Positions 1 through 5,637 of a stretch of 7,328 bases of DNA are shown here, piece by piece. Under the pieces are notes generated by a model, which was not told the origin of the DNA, ran no database searches, and saw nothing but the letters and a program-made list of their open reading frames with translations. How positions within the stretch are numbered: position 1 is the stretch's first letter; each line of letters begins with the position of its first letter. The position numbers and the translations under genes were made by a program. Origin of the DNA: a bacterium. GTDB lineage: Bacteria; Bacillota; Clostridia; Oscillospirales; Acutalibacteraceae. The stretch lies in NCBI GenBank assembly GCA_020625635.1, contig JAHLBL010000081.1:1-7328 (forward strand). Reading direction: 5' to 3'.

Positions 1-56
1 ACTTTCAACTCTCAACTTTCAACTCTCAACTTTCAACTCTCCACTTTCAACTTTCC
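1..56. repeat. Tandem heptad array (14-bp dimer unit x4)
   Basis: Four consecutive 14-bp units, each made of two related 7-mers. The first two units are identical and the last two differ by one or two bases. On the minus strand the heptads read AGTTGAA and AGTTGAG, with one AGTGGAG variant. The array lies beyond the stop of era and may continue past the left edge. There are no unique spacers, so it is not CRISPR. The same 7-bp period and a related heptad recur at 1085-1181 and 7255-7288. Confidence 0.9.
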
Positions 57-108
57 GCCCGTGTTAGCTTTTGACGCAAAGACCGATTTATTATTGGAAA
101 TTAAAGCC

Positions 109-1017
109 TTAATTAAAATCTTTTTCGTCGTAGCCGAAGTTGCGCATAAGCTGAACGCTGTTGCGCCAGTCCTCCTTGACCTTTATCCACGTTTGCAGAT
201 AGACCTTGCAGTCGAAAAAGCGCTCCATATCCTGACGCGCGTAGCTCGAGATCTTCTTCAGCATCGAGCCGTTTTTGCCGATGAGGATCCGCTTGTGGGT
301 TTCTCTCTCGCAGTAGATAGTCGCGTCGACGTCGAGGATGTCCTTTCCCTCGCGCATACGCATTTTCTCAATAACGACGGCGATTCCGTGCGGTATCTCC
401 TTATCACAGAGACGCAGGATCTTTTCGCGTATCATCTCGCTCGCGAGCACACGCTCGGGCTGGTCGGTGAGGGTGTCGTCGCTGAAAAAGTGACCGCCCT
501 CCATCGCCTGCTTTTTGAGCTCGTCCTTCAGCGCGTCGAGACCGCTGCCGTCCTGCGCGGAAACAGGAACGACGGCGTCAAAGTCGTAAAGCGCGCTGTA
601 GCGGAGGATCTCCGTCATGAGCGCCTCCTTCTCCTTGAGCATATCTATTTTATTTATCGCGAGTATCGCGGGAATATCCAGTGATTTTATTTTCTCGATC
701 AGGCGCTTTTCGGTCTCGCCCGGCTCGTGTCCCGCCTCGACGACGAGCAGCGCGCAGTCCACGCCGCCGATGCTCTCGCTGACGGAGCGCACCATATATT
801 TGCCGAGGCTGTTCTTGGGCTTGTGCATACCCGGGGTATCGACAAAAACGAGCTGGGTGTCGCCCTCGGTGAGCACGCCCGTGATCCGTGTGCGTGTCGT
901 CTGGGGCTTAGAGGAGACTATCGCGATTTTCGTACCGAGAAGCCTGTTGAGTATTGAGCTTTTGCCGACGTTCGGACGGCCGATTATGGCGACGAACGCC
1001 GATTTTTTGTTATCCAT
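109..1017 (-). CDS. era: GTPase Era (30S assembly, 16S rRNA 3' end binding)
   Basis: 302 aa, the normal length for Era. The family GTPase binds the 3' end of 16S rRNA through a C-terminal KH domain and checks late 30S maturation. All G motifs are visible: G1 from G13 (GRPNVGKSS), the G2 region PQTTRTR at 38-44, G3 DTPG at 60-63, G4 NKID at 122-125, and G5 VSA at 152-154. The KH GxxG loop is GKNG at 247-250. The ATG at 1017 is preceded on the minus strand by AAGGAG with about 6 nt spacing, which fixes the start. In many Firmicutes era follows ybeY and dgkA directly. Here it has the same order and strand but is separated from dgkA by a terminator-like hairpin and a heptad-repeat spacer, so it probably has its own promoter. 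I see only a weak candidate (TATATA near 1064-1069 without a good -35). No clear terminator lies downstream before the left heptad array. Confidence 0.97.
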   Translation of the reverse strand: MDNKKSAFVAIIGRPNVGKSSILNRLLGTKIAIVSSKPQTTRTRITGVLTEGDTQLVFVDTPGMHKPKNSLGKYMVRSVSESIGGVDCALLVVEAGHEPGETEKRLIEKIKSLDIPAILAINKIDMLKEKEALMTEILRYSALYDFDAVVPVSAQDGSGLDALKDELKKQAMEGGHFFSDDTLTDQPERVLASEMIREKILRLCDKEIPHGIAVVIEKMRMREGKDILDVDATIYCERETHKRILIGKNGSMLKKISSYARQDMERFFDCKVYLQTWIKVKEDWRNSVQLMRNFGYDEKDFN

Positions 1018-1084
1018 AATTTCTCCTTAAATGGGCTTGCTCAAAACTAAAAGAGCAGCCGCGTATATACAAATGCGATTCAAC

Positions 1085-1181
1085 AGTGATAAGTTCAAAG
1101 TGAAAAGCGGAAAGGAATATTTTAAAAACAAAGCTTTCAAAATCACATTGTCCCGATACTTATAACTTATCACTTTTCACT
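1085..1181. repeat. Inverted pair of heptad arrays in the era-dgkA spacer
   Basis: The left arm at 1085-1105 reads in 7-mers on the plus strand (AGTGATA, AGTTCAA, AGTGAAA). The right arm at 1161-1181 reads in 7-mers on the minus strand (AGTGAAA, AGTGATA, AGTTATA). The arms therefore face each other and share an 11-bp inverted repeat (1085-1095 with 1164-1174). They flank about 55 bp of AT-rich sequence with no ORF and no obvious further symmetry. The arrangement resembles a small MITE-like or foldback unit, but no target-site duplication was recognised. The rest of the 1018-1297 spacer holds the era ribosome-binding site, a weak 5-bp dyad (1038-1042 with 1053-1057) and hairpins near the dgkA end. 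Confidence 0.7.
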
Positions 1182-1260
1182 ATCGATACAGCGTTTTTAT
1201 TCAGCGGAAGAAGCGTTTTGAGCTTCCGTTATCCGACGGTTTTTCTTTATTTAATCAAAC

Positions 1261-1288
1261 AGGGATTGCCGCGCAAGCCGCAATCCCT
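1261..1288 (-). terminator. Hairpin after dgkA, probable intrinsic terminator
   Basis: A perfect 9-bp stem (1261-1269 with 1280-1288) with a 10-nt loop begins 9 nt beyond the dgkA stop. The tract after it on the minus strand is T-rich but interrupted (GTTTGATTAAAT), so termination may be partial. A second, weaker hairpin (cggaag at 1205-1210 with cttccg at 1223-1228) lies further downstream. It is placed to close the phoH-ybeY-dgkA transcript before era. Confidence 0.6.
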
Positions 1289-1297
1289 GAGATGATT

Positions 1298-1771
1298 TTA
1301 TTTGCGATTAAAAAGCTTCTTTATACCGACGGGACCGAGCGCGACAAATACTACCGATATTATAGCGGAAACCGCCGCTGAAATCAATAGTCCCGCGCTG
1401 CCGAAAACCGTGGTAAAAACTGCAGCGAGCCTGTCCGTATCGCGGAAAAACACCACCGCGACCGCGACCGCTCCGAGCGAGAGCGCCAGAACCCCCGCCG
1501 CGCAGGCGTCCTTGGCGATTTTTATGTAGGAGTCGTGCTCCTTTGTAACTCTGTCGCACAGCGACTCAACAGCCGTATTGAACAGCTCAGCCGCTATGAC
1601 CGACGCGATAACGACAGCTAAAACCGCCCACTGAACGGGGCTGAGTCCGTATAACGCGCTGAAGACGGTTACCCAAAGCGCCGCGACGATATGGAACCTG
1701 AGATGTGACTCGGTACATACCGCGCTGCCGATTCCGCAAAGAGCGGCGCCGAAGCTCTTTAATTCTTTCAT
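1298..1771 (-). CDS. dgkA: DgkA/UdpK-family lipid kinase (undecaprenol or diacylglycerol kinase)
   Basis: 157-aa integral membrane protein. In Gram-positives this family phosphorylates undecaprenol to recycle the carrier lipid for cell wall synthesis; the E. coli homologue uses diacylglycerol. Family signatures are the E21/R25/H27 region, the AELFNTAVESLCD block with E62, N65, E69 and D73, and KDA from K87. Hydrophobic segments lie at about 26-45, 47-65, 92-109 and 126-147. The fourth segment and roughly 35 extra residues exceed the usual three-helix protein of about 120-130 aa. The ATG overlaps the ybeY stop by one base (TAATG) and has no good Shine-Dalgarno sequence, so translation is probably coupled to ybeY. 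The undecaprenol substrate is inferred from phylum, not shown by the sequence. Confidence 0.92.
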   Translation of the reverse strand: MKELKSFGAALCGIGSAVCTESHLRFHIVAALWVTVFSALYGLSPVQWAVLAVVIASVIAAELFNTAVESLCDRVTKEHDSYIKIAKDACAAGVLALSLGAVAVAVVFFRDTDRLAAVFTTVFGSAGLLISAAVSAIISVVFVALGPVGIKKLFNRK

Positions 1772-2274
1772 TAATTATATACTACATAGCTCGAAGAAGC
1801 GGGAAGTCCGAGCTGCGACATAACGAGCTCCTCTTTTTCCCTCATTCTCACCTTCTCAATGTTTTCCGCGTGGTCGTAGCCCAGAAGATGAAGGACACTG
1901 TGAGCGGTAAGATAACCCACTTCACGCTGCAGCGAATGACCGAACGCTTCTGCCTGTTCCACTGCTTTTTCCATTGAGATTACGACGTCGCCAAGCATCT
2001 TGGCACCCGTCTCCAAATTAGTGTCGTACTCGCCGTTCTCGCCCAAAGGAAAGGAAAGTACATCTGTAGCAGCATCAATACCCCTGTACTGGTTGTTAAG
2101 CTTGCGGATTTCTTCGTTGTCAACGAAGGTTATACTGATCTCTGCGAAGGCGTTAAATTTTTCGAGCTGAAGCACAGCATGGCAACATCTTCTGATGAGC
2201 ATCCGCAGACCTGTAGGGATCTTGACAGCTTTTTGGTGATTGGTGATAATTACTCTAATCTTGTTTTCTGTCAT
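1771..2274 (-). CDS. ybeY: Endoribonuclease YbeY (rRNA maturation factor)
   Basis: 167 aa, normal for the UPF0054 family of zinc-dependent single-strand endoribonucleases involved in 16S rRNA 3'-end processing and ribosome quality control. The zinc site is seen as HSVLHLLGYDH with H125, H129 and H135. The second signature, NNQYRGIDAATDVLSFP at 60-76, contains the conserved R64 and TDVLSFP. The residue after the first histidine is Ser where many family members have Gly. The ATG at 2274 lies 20 nt inside the end of phoH and has its own GAGGT ribosome-binding site about 9 nt upstream. The 3' end overlaps the dgkA start by one base. The phoH-ybeY pairing is widely conserved. Confidence 0.97.
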   Translation of the reverse strand: MTENKIRVIITNHQKAVKIPTGLRMLIRRCCHAVLQLEKFNAFAEISITFVDNEEIRKLNNQYRGIDAATDVLSFPLGENGEYDTNLETGAKMLGDVVISMEKAVEQAEAFGHSLQREVGYLTAHSVLHLLGYDHAENIEKVRMREKEELVMSQLGLPASSSYVVYN

Positions 2275-3130
2275 GCTTTAATACCTCACTTTTCTCATAT
2301 GCTTTTATAATGTCCTGGACAAGCCTGTGACGGACGACATCCTTCTCGTTAAAACGGCACTGGGCGATGTCGTTTATGCCGCGGAGGATACGAAGGCAGT
2401 CCTTTAGGCCGCTTCTTGCGCCCGAAGGTAAATCAATCTGGGTTATATCACCTGTGATCACCATCTTACTGTTGAAGCCCAGACGCGTGAGGAACATTTT
2501 CATCTGCTCCTTAGTGGTGTTCTGCGCCTCGTCGAGAATGATGAAGCTGTCGTCCAGAGTCCTGCCTCTCATATAAGCGAGAGGAGCGATTTCGATATTG
2601 CCGCGCTCAACGTACTTCTGATACGTTTCAACGCCGAGCATATCGAACAGCGCGTCGTACAGCGGACGAAGATAGGGGTCAACCTTGCTCTGTAAGTCAC
2701 CGGGAAGGAAGCCGAGCTTCTCCCCTGCCTCAACAGCAGGCCGCGTAAGGATTATGCGGTTGATCTGCTTGCTGCGGAACGCCGTGACCGCCATAGCCAC
2801 CGCAAGGTAGGTTTTGCCCGTGCCCGCGGGTCCGACTCCGAAGGTGATAGTGTTTTCGAAGATAGCTTTACAATACTTCTTCTGACCGACTGTTTTCGGC
2901 TTTATGGGCTTACCCTTAGCCGTAATACAGATACAATCATCAGCAAGCTGGGATAAATTATCCTCACTACCCTCCTTAACCATAGATATACAGTAGCGAA
3001 CGTTCTGCTCACTCAGGTTCTCTCCGCGATTGATAAAATGCATAAGAGCTTCGATGACCTTGCCTGTTTTAAATACGCTTTCCTCGTCGCCGCTTATCCT
3101 GAGCTCATCGCCGCGAACAGTGACCTTCAC
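2255..3130 (-). CDS. phoH: PhoH-family ATPase (PhoH-like protein)
   Basis: At least 291 aa from GTG 3130. PhoH proteins are cytoplasmic P-loop ATPases linked to RNA metabolism and almost always paired with ybeY; the exact role is unsettled. Walker A is GPAGTGKT at 100-107 and Walker B is IILDEAQ at 197-203, followed by ITGDITQIDLP at 225-235 and the VVRHRLVQDI segment near the C-terminus. GTG 3130 is preceded by AAGGA with 7-nt spacing and is the first canonical start codon after an in-frame stop at 3251-3253. However, codons from 3250 to 3131 are open and encode PhoH-like sequence (see the extension entry), so the real protein may be about 317-323 aa, closer to the usual length near 320. It heads the phoH-ybeY-dgkA operon. 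Confidence 0.93.
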   Translation of the reverse strand: MKVTVRGDELRISGDEESVFKTGKVIEALMHFINRGENLSEQNVRYCISMVKEGSEDNLSQLADDCICITAKGKPIKPKTVGQKKYCKAIFENTITFGVGPAGTGKTYLAVAMAVTAFRSKQINRIILTRPAVEAGEKLGFLPGDLQSKVDPYLRPLYDALFDMLGVETYQKYVERGNIEIAPLAYMRGRTLDDSFIILDEAQNTTKEQMKMFLTRLGFNSKMVITGDITQIDLPSGARSGLKDCLRILRGINDIAQCRFNEKDVVRHRLVQDIIKAYEKSEVLKHDRKQD

Positions 3131-3250
3131 GTTGAATTCCTTTTCAATCAGCCTGATATTTTCATCAAAACTGCCAAAGAGCGCAACTGCGTGTTCAGTT
3201 CTCCCGATACTGTAAAACTTATCCGTGGTAAAAAACTCCCAAAAACTGAT
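3131..3250 (-). other. In-frame PhoH-like N-terminal extension lacking ATG/GTG/TTG
   Basis: Translating the minus strand in the phoH frame upstream of GTG 3130 gives an open stretch of 40 codons back to TAA at 3251-3253. Residues near its middle and end read EHAVALFGSFDENIRLIEKE (encoded at about 3137-3196), which resembles the usual N-terminus of PhoH proteins and runs straight into the annotated KVTVRGDELRISG. No ATG, GTG or TTG occurs in this frame. Possible non-canonical starts are ATC at 3208-3206 (317 aa) or ACG at 3226-3224, the latter 9 nt after GGGAG. Either would explain coding conservation here. The alternative is that only the GTG is used. Confidence 0.6.
3138..3142 (-). promoter_or_regulatory. 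Ribosome-binding site for the GTG start of phoH
   Basis: AAGGA on the minus strand, 7 nt from GTG 3130. Spacing and sequence are good, and this is the main support for GTG 3130. The same bases also encode Lys-Glu in the PhoH-like upstream extension, so the match could be coincidental. Confidence 0.45.
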
Positions 3251-3261
3251 TTAATGTCAGT
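3245..3261 (-). promoter_or_regulatory. Small hairpin near the 5' end of the phoH transcript
   Basis: The arms ACTGA and TCAGT (3245-3249 with 3257-3261) form a perfect 5-bp stem with a 7-nt loop, followed on the minus strand by five T and then GGGAG. It begins about 8 nt after the predicted transcription start. It is too short for a confident terminator. It may stabilise the 5' end, act as a weak attenuator, or be chance. Confidence 0.3.
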
Positions 3262-3275
3262 AAATTATTGCCTAT

Positions 3276-3284
3276 ATTATACCA
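3276..3284 (-). promoter_or_regulatory. Extended -10 promoter for phoH-ybeY-dgkA
   Basis: On the minus strand TGG precedes a perfect TATAAT (3281-3276), giving the TGnTATAAT extended -10 form. No good -35 box is found 16-18 nt upstream, where the sequence is T-rich, which is tolerated for extended -10 promoters. The predicted start is about 3269. The leader would be about 60 nt to ATC 3208 or about 140 nt to GTG 3130. Confidence 0.7.
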
Positions 3285-3474
3285 CAAAAGTCGAAAAAAA
3301 ACACCCTAAAAGCGCAAAATTTTTGTGCATAATTAAATTTTGTTTAACTTGTACATAGTTATCATTTCAACCTTGAATCTTATGTTAAATTTTAATACAA
3401 TTTTCAGTTTTTATGTGAGCATTTTACTGTATTTTTGACGCTTTTTCGGTTTTTTCACGGTGAGAAAAATACGG
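3285..3474. other. AT-rich divergent intergenic region
   Basis: About 190 bp between the two divergent promoters, strongly AT-rich with many A and T runs. No ORF with a ribosome-binding site, no riboswitch-like conserved core and no tRNA were recognised. A near-palindrome of T-rich and A-rich arms is centred on CGG at about 3459-3461. Otherwise I see nothing specific here beyond its likely role as upstream promoter DNA. Confidence 0.5.
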
Positions 3475-3492
3475 TTGTCAAAAGCTTGACAA
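3475..3492. promoter_or_regulatory. Dyad TTGTCAA-N4-TTGACAA over the ylxM -35 box
   Basis: Perfect 7-bp inverted arms (3475-3481 and 3486-3492) with a 4-bp centre. The right arm contains the entire -35 hexamer TTGACA, so a protein bound here would compete with RNA polymerase. No known regulator box is recognised. The symmetry could arise by chance around a consensus -35. Confidence 0.4.
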
Positions 3493-3514
3493 ACGGCTTT
3501 AAATGTACTATAAT
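3486..3514 (+). promoter_or_regulatory. Consensus sigma-A promoter for ylxM-ffh
   Basis: TTGACA (3486-3491), a 17-bp spacer, then TATAAT (3509-3514): both hexamers perfect with optimal spacing. The predicted transcription start is about 3521, some 50 nt before the ylxM ATG. Strong constitutive transcription fits a core SRP and ribosomal protein operon. Confidence 0.88.
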
Positions 3515-3521
3515 GTAAGCG

Positions 3522-3542
3522 TGTAAAGGAAAACTCTTTACA
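3522..3542 (+). promoter_or_regulatory. Hairpin at the predicted 5' end of the ylxM-ffh mRNA
   Basis: TGTAAAG (3522-3528) pairs perfectly with CTTTACA (3536-3542) across a 7-nt loop. It lies within 1-2 nt of the predicted transcription start. It could be a 5'-end mRNA stabiliser, or at DNA level an operator just downstream of the promoter. No known binding site was recognised. Confidence 0.45.
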
Positions 3543-3571
3543 TCATCGGCACAAGAGGTGAAGCAGGCTTT

Positions 3572-3910
3572 ATGGAAAAGGATATGCAGGTTTCACTGCT
3601 GTTTGACTTCTACGGCTCACTTCTTAAAGCCCAGCAGCAGGACGCGGTTTCGCTGTATTTCAACGACGACCTTTCGCTCGCGGAGATCTCCGAGCAGCTC
3701 GGGATCACGCGGCAGGGAGTGCGCGACTGTATCAAGCGCGCTCAGGCAAGATTATATATGTATGAGGAAAAGCTCGGACTGCTGAAAAGGTTTCAGAAAA
3801 CCGAGGAGGGACTGCTCGAGATCGAGCGGCTCTCGACGGCTCTGGAGTCAGACTACGACAGGGAGAAGGCGCGGCGCATTACCCGCATCGCGAAATCCCT
3901 TCATGAATAG
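3572..3910 (+). CDS. ylxM: YlxM/p13-like helix-turn-helix protein, SRP-associated
   Basis: 112 aa, normal for the YlxM/p13 family, small cytoplasmic proteins encoded next to ffh. In streptococci YlxM is reported to bind SRP components and modulate SRP function. The N-terminal LLFDFYGSLL at 9-18 and the sigma-70 region 4-like helix-turn-helix at about 34-59 (LSLAEISEQLGITRQGV then RDCIKR) match the family. Gly49 stands where Ala is common in the SRQAV-type recognition helix. The C-terminal half is charged and helical. ATG 3572 follows AGAGGTG with an 11-nt gap, slightly long. A second in-frame ATG at 3584 is possible but would trim the conserved N-terminus. Its stop overlaps the ribosome-binding site of ffh, so the two are probably co-transcribed and coupled. 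Confidence 0.93.
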   Translation: MEKDMQVSLLFDFYGSLLKAQQQDAVSLYFNDDLSLAEISEQLGITRQGVRDCIKRAQARLYMYEEKLGLLKRFQKTEEGLLEIERLSTALESDYDREKARRITRIAKSLHE

Positions 3911-3916
3911 AGGTGG
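3909..3916 (+). promoter_or_regulatory. Ribosome-binding site that fixes the ffh start
   Basis: AGAGGTGG overlaps the last two bases of the ylxM stop codon and ends 5 nt before ATG 3922. An in-frame GTG at 3913 lies inside this site and cannot use it, so ATG 3922 is preferred. Confidence 0.8.
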
Positions 3917-3921
3917 CGGTT

Positions 3922-5283
3922 ATGGCATTTGAAGGCCTTTCCGAAAAGCTTTCGGGTGCGTTTAAGCGCCTGAGAAACAAGGGTAAGCTCAACGAGTCCG
4001 ACGTTAAGGAGGCTATGCGCGAGGTAAGACTGGCGCTGCTTGAGGCGGACGTAAACTACAAGGTAGCCAAGGAGTTTACCGCAAGGGTTACCGAAAGAGC
4101 CATCGGCAGCGACGTTATGGAGAGCCTTACTCCCGCTCAGATGGTCGTTAAAATCGTAAACGAGGAGCTCACCGCTCTTATGGGCTCGGAGACCTCGCGT
4201 CTCGAGTTCGCCTCGAAGCCGCCCACGGTAATTATGATGTGCGGTCTTCAGGGTTCGGGTAAGACTACCCACAGCGGAAAGCTCGGACTTATGCTCAAGA
4301 AGCAGGGACACCGTCCTCTGCTTGTCGCGTGCGACGTTTACCGTCCCGCCGCGATCGAGCAGCTTAAGGTCGTAGCAGGCAAGGCTGGCGTAGCCTGCTT
4401 TGAGATGGGACAGAAAAATCCCGTCAAAATCGCCAAGGAAGCTATAAAGCACGCCAAGGACTACGGCAACGATATCGTTATCCTCGATACCGCGGGCCGA
4501 CTTCATATAGACGAGGAGCTCATGGACGAGCTCAAAAACCTCAAGGCGGAGGTCAATCCGCAGGAGATACTGCTTGTTATCGACTCGATGACAGGTCAGG
4601 ACGCCGTAAACGTAGCCAAGCGCTTCAACGAGCTGCTCGAGATAACGGGCGTTATCATCACCAAGCTCGACGGCGACACCAGAGGCGGCGCGGCGCTGTC
4701 CGTAAAGCAGGTCACGGGATGTCCGATCAAGTTCGCAGGCGTCGGCGAGAAGCTCGAGGATCTCGAGCAGTTCCACCCCGACCGTATGGCGAGCCGAATT
4801 CTCGGAATGGGCGACGTTCTCACGCTTATTGAACAGGCGGAGGAAAAGCTCGACGAGAAGAAGGCGGAGGAAGTCGCCAAAAAGATGATGCAGAACAAGA
4901 TGGACTTCAACGATCTGCTCGACCAGTTCCAGCAAATCAAGAAGATGGGACCGCTGAAGGGTATCCTCTCCAAGCTCCCGGGCATCGGAAACAAGCTCGA
5001 CGACGTGGACATCGATGACAGGGCTCTCGACCGCACGGCGGCGATCATCCTCTCGATGACTCCCGAGGAGAGATCGAAGCCCGACATCATCAACCCCAGC
5101 CGCAAGCGCAGGATCGCCGCGGGCTCGGGCAGAAGCGTAGAGGAGGTAAACCGCCTCTTAAAGCAGCTGCGCGATATGCAGAAGATGATGCGCCAGATGA
5201 ACGGCAGGGGCAAGAAAAAACGCCGTATGCGTATGCCTCCCGGAATGGAAGGCTTCGATATGAACGGTATGGGCGGCTTTTAA
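3922..5283 (+). CDS. ffh: Signal recognition particle protein Ffh (SRP54)
   Basis: 453 aa, the usual length. Ffh binds the SRP RNA and signal peptides of nascent membrane and secreted proteins and targets ribosomes to FtsY at the membrane by paired GTP hydrolysis. The N domain covers about 1-95. The G domain shows GLQGSGKTT at 108-116, DTAGR at 189-193, TKLDGD at 247-252 and AGVGE at 272-276. The methionine-rich M domain runs from about 300, with the SRP RNA-binding block SRKRRIAAGSG at 393-403, a Met-rich signal-binding stretch around 419-426, and a basic then Met/Gly-rich tail. The P-loop continues HSGKLG rather than the more common TAAKLA or TAGKLA, which does not touch the core Lys-Thr residues. 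ylxM lies 11 nt upstream and rpsP follows after a 93-nt spacer. Confidence 0.98.
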   Translation: MAFEGLSEKLSGAFKRLRNKGKLNESDVKEAMREVRLALLEADVNYKVAKEFTARVTERAIGSDVMESLTPAQMVVKIVNEELTALMGSETSRLEFASKPPTVIMMCGLQGSGKTTHSGKLGLMLKKQGHRPLLVACDVYRPAAIEQLKVVAGKAGVACFEMGQKNPVKIAKEAIKHAKDYGNDIVILDTAGRLHIDEELMDELKNLKAEVNPQEILLVIDSMTGQDAVNVAKRFNELLEITGVIITKLDGDTRGGAALSVKQVTGCPIKFAGVGEKLEDLEQFHPDRMASRILGMGDVLTLIEQAEEKLDEKKAEEVAKKMMQNKMDFNDLLDQFQQIKKMGPLKGILSKLPGIGNKLDDVDIDDRALDRTAAIILSMTPEERSKPDIINPSRKRRIAAGSGRSVEEVNRLLKQLRDMQKMMRQMNGRGKKKRRMRMPPGMEGFDMNGMGGF

Positions 5284-5307
5284 AAGCCCGACCGATTAAT
5301 TTGTTAA

Positions 5308-5340
5308 TAACCAAGTTTATTAAACCAATTCACTTGGTTA
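5308..5340 (+). promoter_or_regulatory. Hairpin in the ffh-rpsP spacer, with an alternative pairing
   Basis: TAACCAAGT (5308-5316) pairs perfectly with ACTTGGTTA (5332-5340) across a 15-nt loop. No T tract follows, so it is not a standard intrinsic terminator. The same right arm can instead pair with 5319-5328 (CCAA core plus flanking A-T pairs, one bulge), giving a mutually exclusive smaller hairpin. The stem ends 22 nt before the rpsP ribosome-binding site. It may be an mRNA processing or regulatory leader for rpsP; this is inference. Confidence 0.45.
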
Positions 5341-5376
5341 ATATATAAAAAATATTAACTATGGAGGTGACATCCA

Positions 5377-5622
5377 ATGGCAGTAAAAATCAGACTCAGA
5401 AGAATGGGCGCCAAGAAGGCTCCTTTCTACAGAGTTGTAGTAGCTGACGCAAGATATCCCCGCGACGGTCGTTTCATTGAGGAGATCGGCACATACGATA
5501 TTCTCAAGACTCCCTCGGAGTTCAAGGTTGACGGCGACGCGGTAAAGAAGTGGATCGCTAACGGCGCGCAGCCCACAGACACAGTAAAAGCTCTTCTCAA
5601 GAAGAACGGTTACATTAACTGA
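5377..5622 (+). CDS. rpsP: 30S ribosomal protein bS16
   Basis: 81 aa, within the usual 80-90 aa range. bS16 binds 16S rRNA in the 5' domain and stabilises the 30S body. The N-terminus MAVKIRLRRMGAKKAPFYRV, the following VVADAR and PRDGRFIEEIGTYD, and the KKWIANGAQPTDTV segment are diagnostic. ATG 5377 follows a very strong GGAGGTGA (5363-5370) at ideal distance. The gene order ffh-rpsP-khpA-rimM-trmD is typical of Firmicutes. The stop overlaps an ATG (TGATG) that opens a 15-codon ORF in the following spacer. Confidence 0.98.
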   Translation: MAVKIRLRRMGAKKAPFYRVVVADARYPRDGRFIEEIGTYDILKTPSEFKVDGDAVKKWIANGAQPTDTVKALLKKNGYIN

Positions 5623-5637
5623 TGAACATTTGCAGTC

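Noticed and set aside
1..56. CRISPR-like repeat array
   Set aside because: The units are contiguous 7/14-mers with no unique spacers and no cas genes.
183..191. DnaA-box-like TTATCCACG
   Set aside because: A single near-match inside era coding sequence with no cluster or AT-rich unwinding region beside it.
61..684. Long plus-strand ORF of 207 codons
   Set aside because: It lies antisense to era, which has all Era motifs; it has no ribosome-binding site or recognisable family and is explained by the GC-rich codon use of era.
1085..1181. Insertion sequence
   Set aside because: No transposase, no long terminal inverted repeats and no target-site duplication; only short inverted heptad arrays.
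3285..3474. Riboswitch or small RNA gene in the divergent spacer
   Set aside because: Very AT-rich with no stable GC stem, no terminator and no recognisable conserved riboswitch core.
3913..3921. GTG start giving Ffh three extra residues
   Set aside because: The GTG is inside the AGAGGTGG ribosome-binding site; ATG 3922 is correctly spaced.
3901..4935. Minus-strand ORF of 344 codons across ffh
   Set aside because: Shadow of ffh, with a Leu/Val-rich composition typical of antisense translation and no family features.
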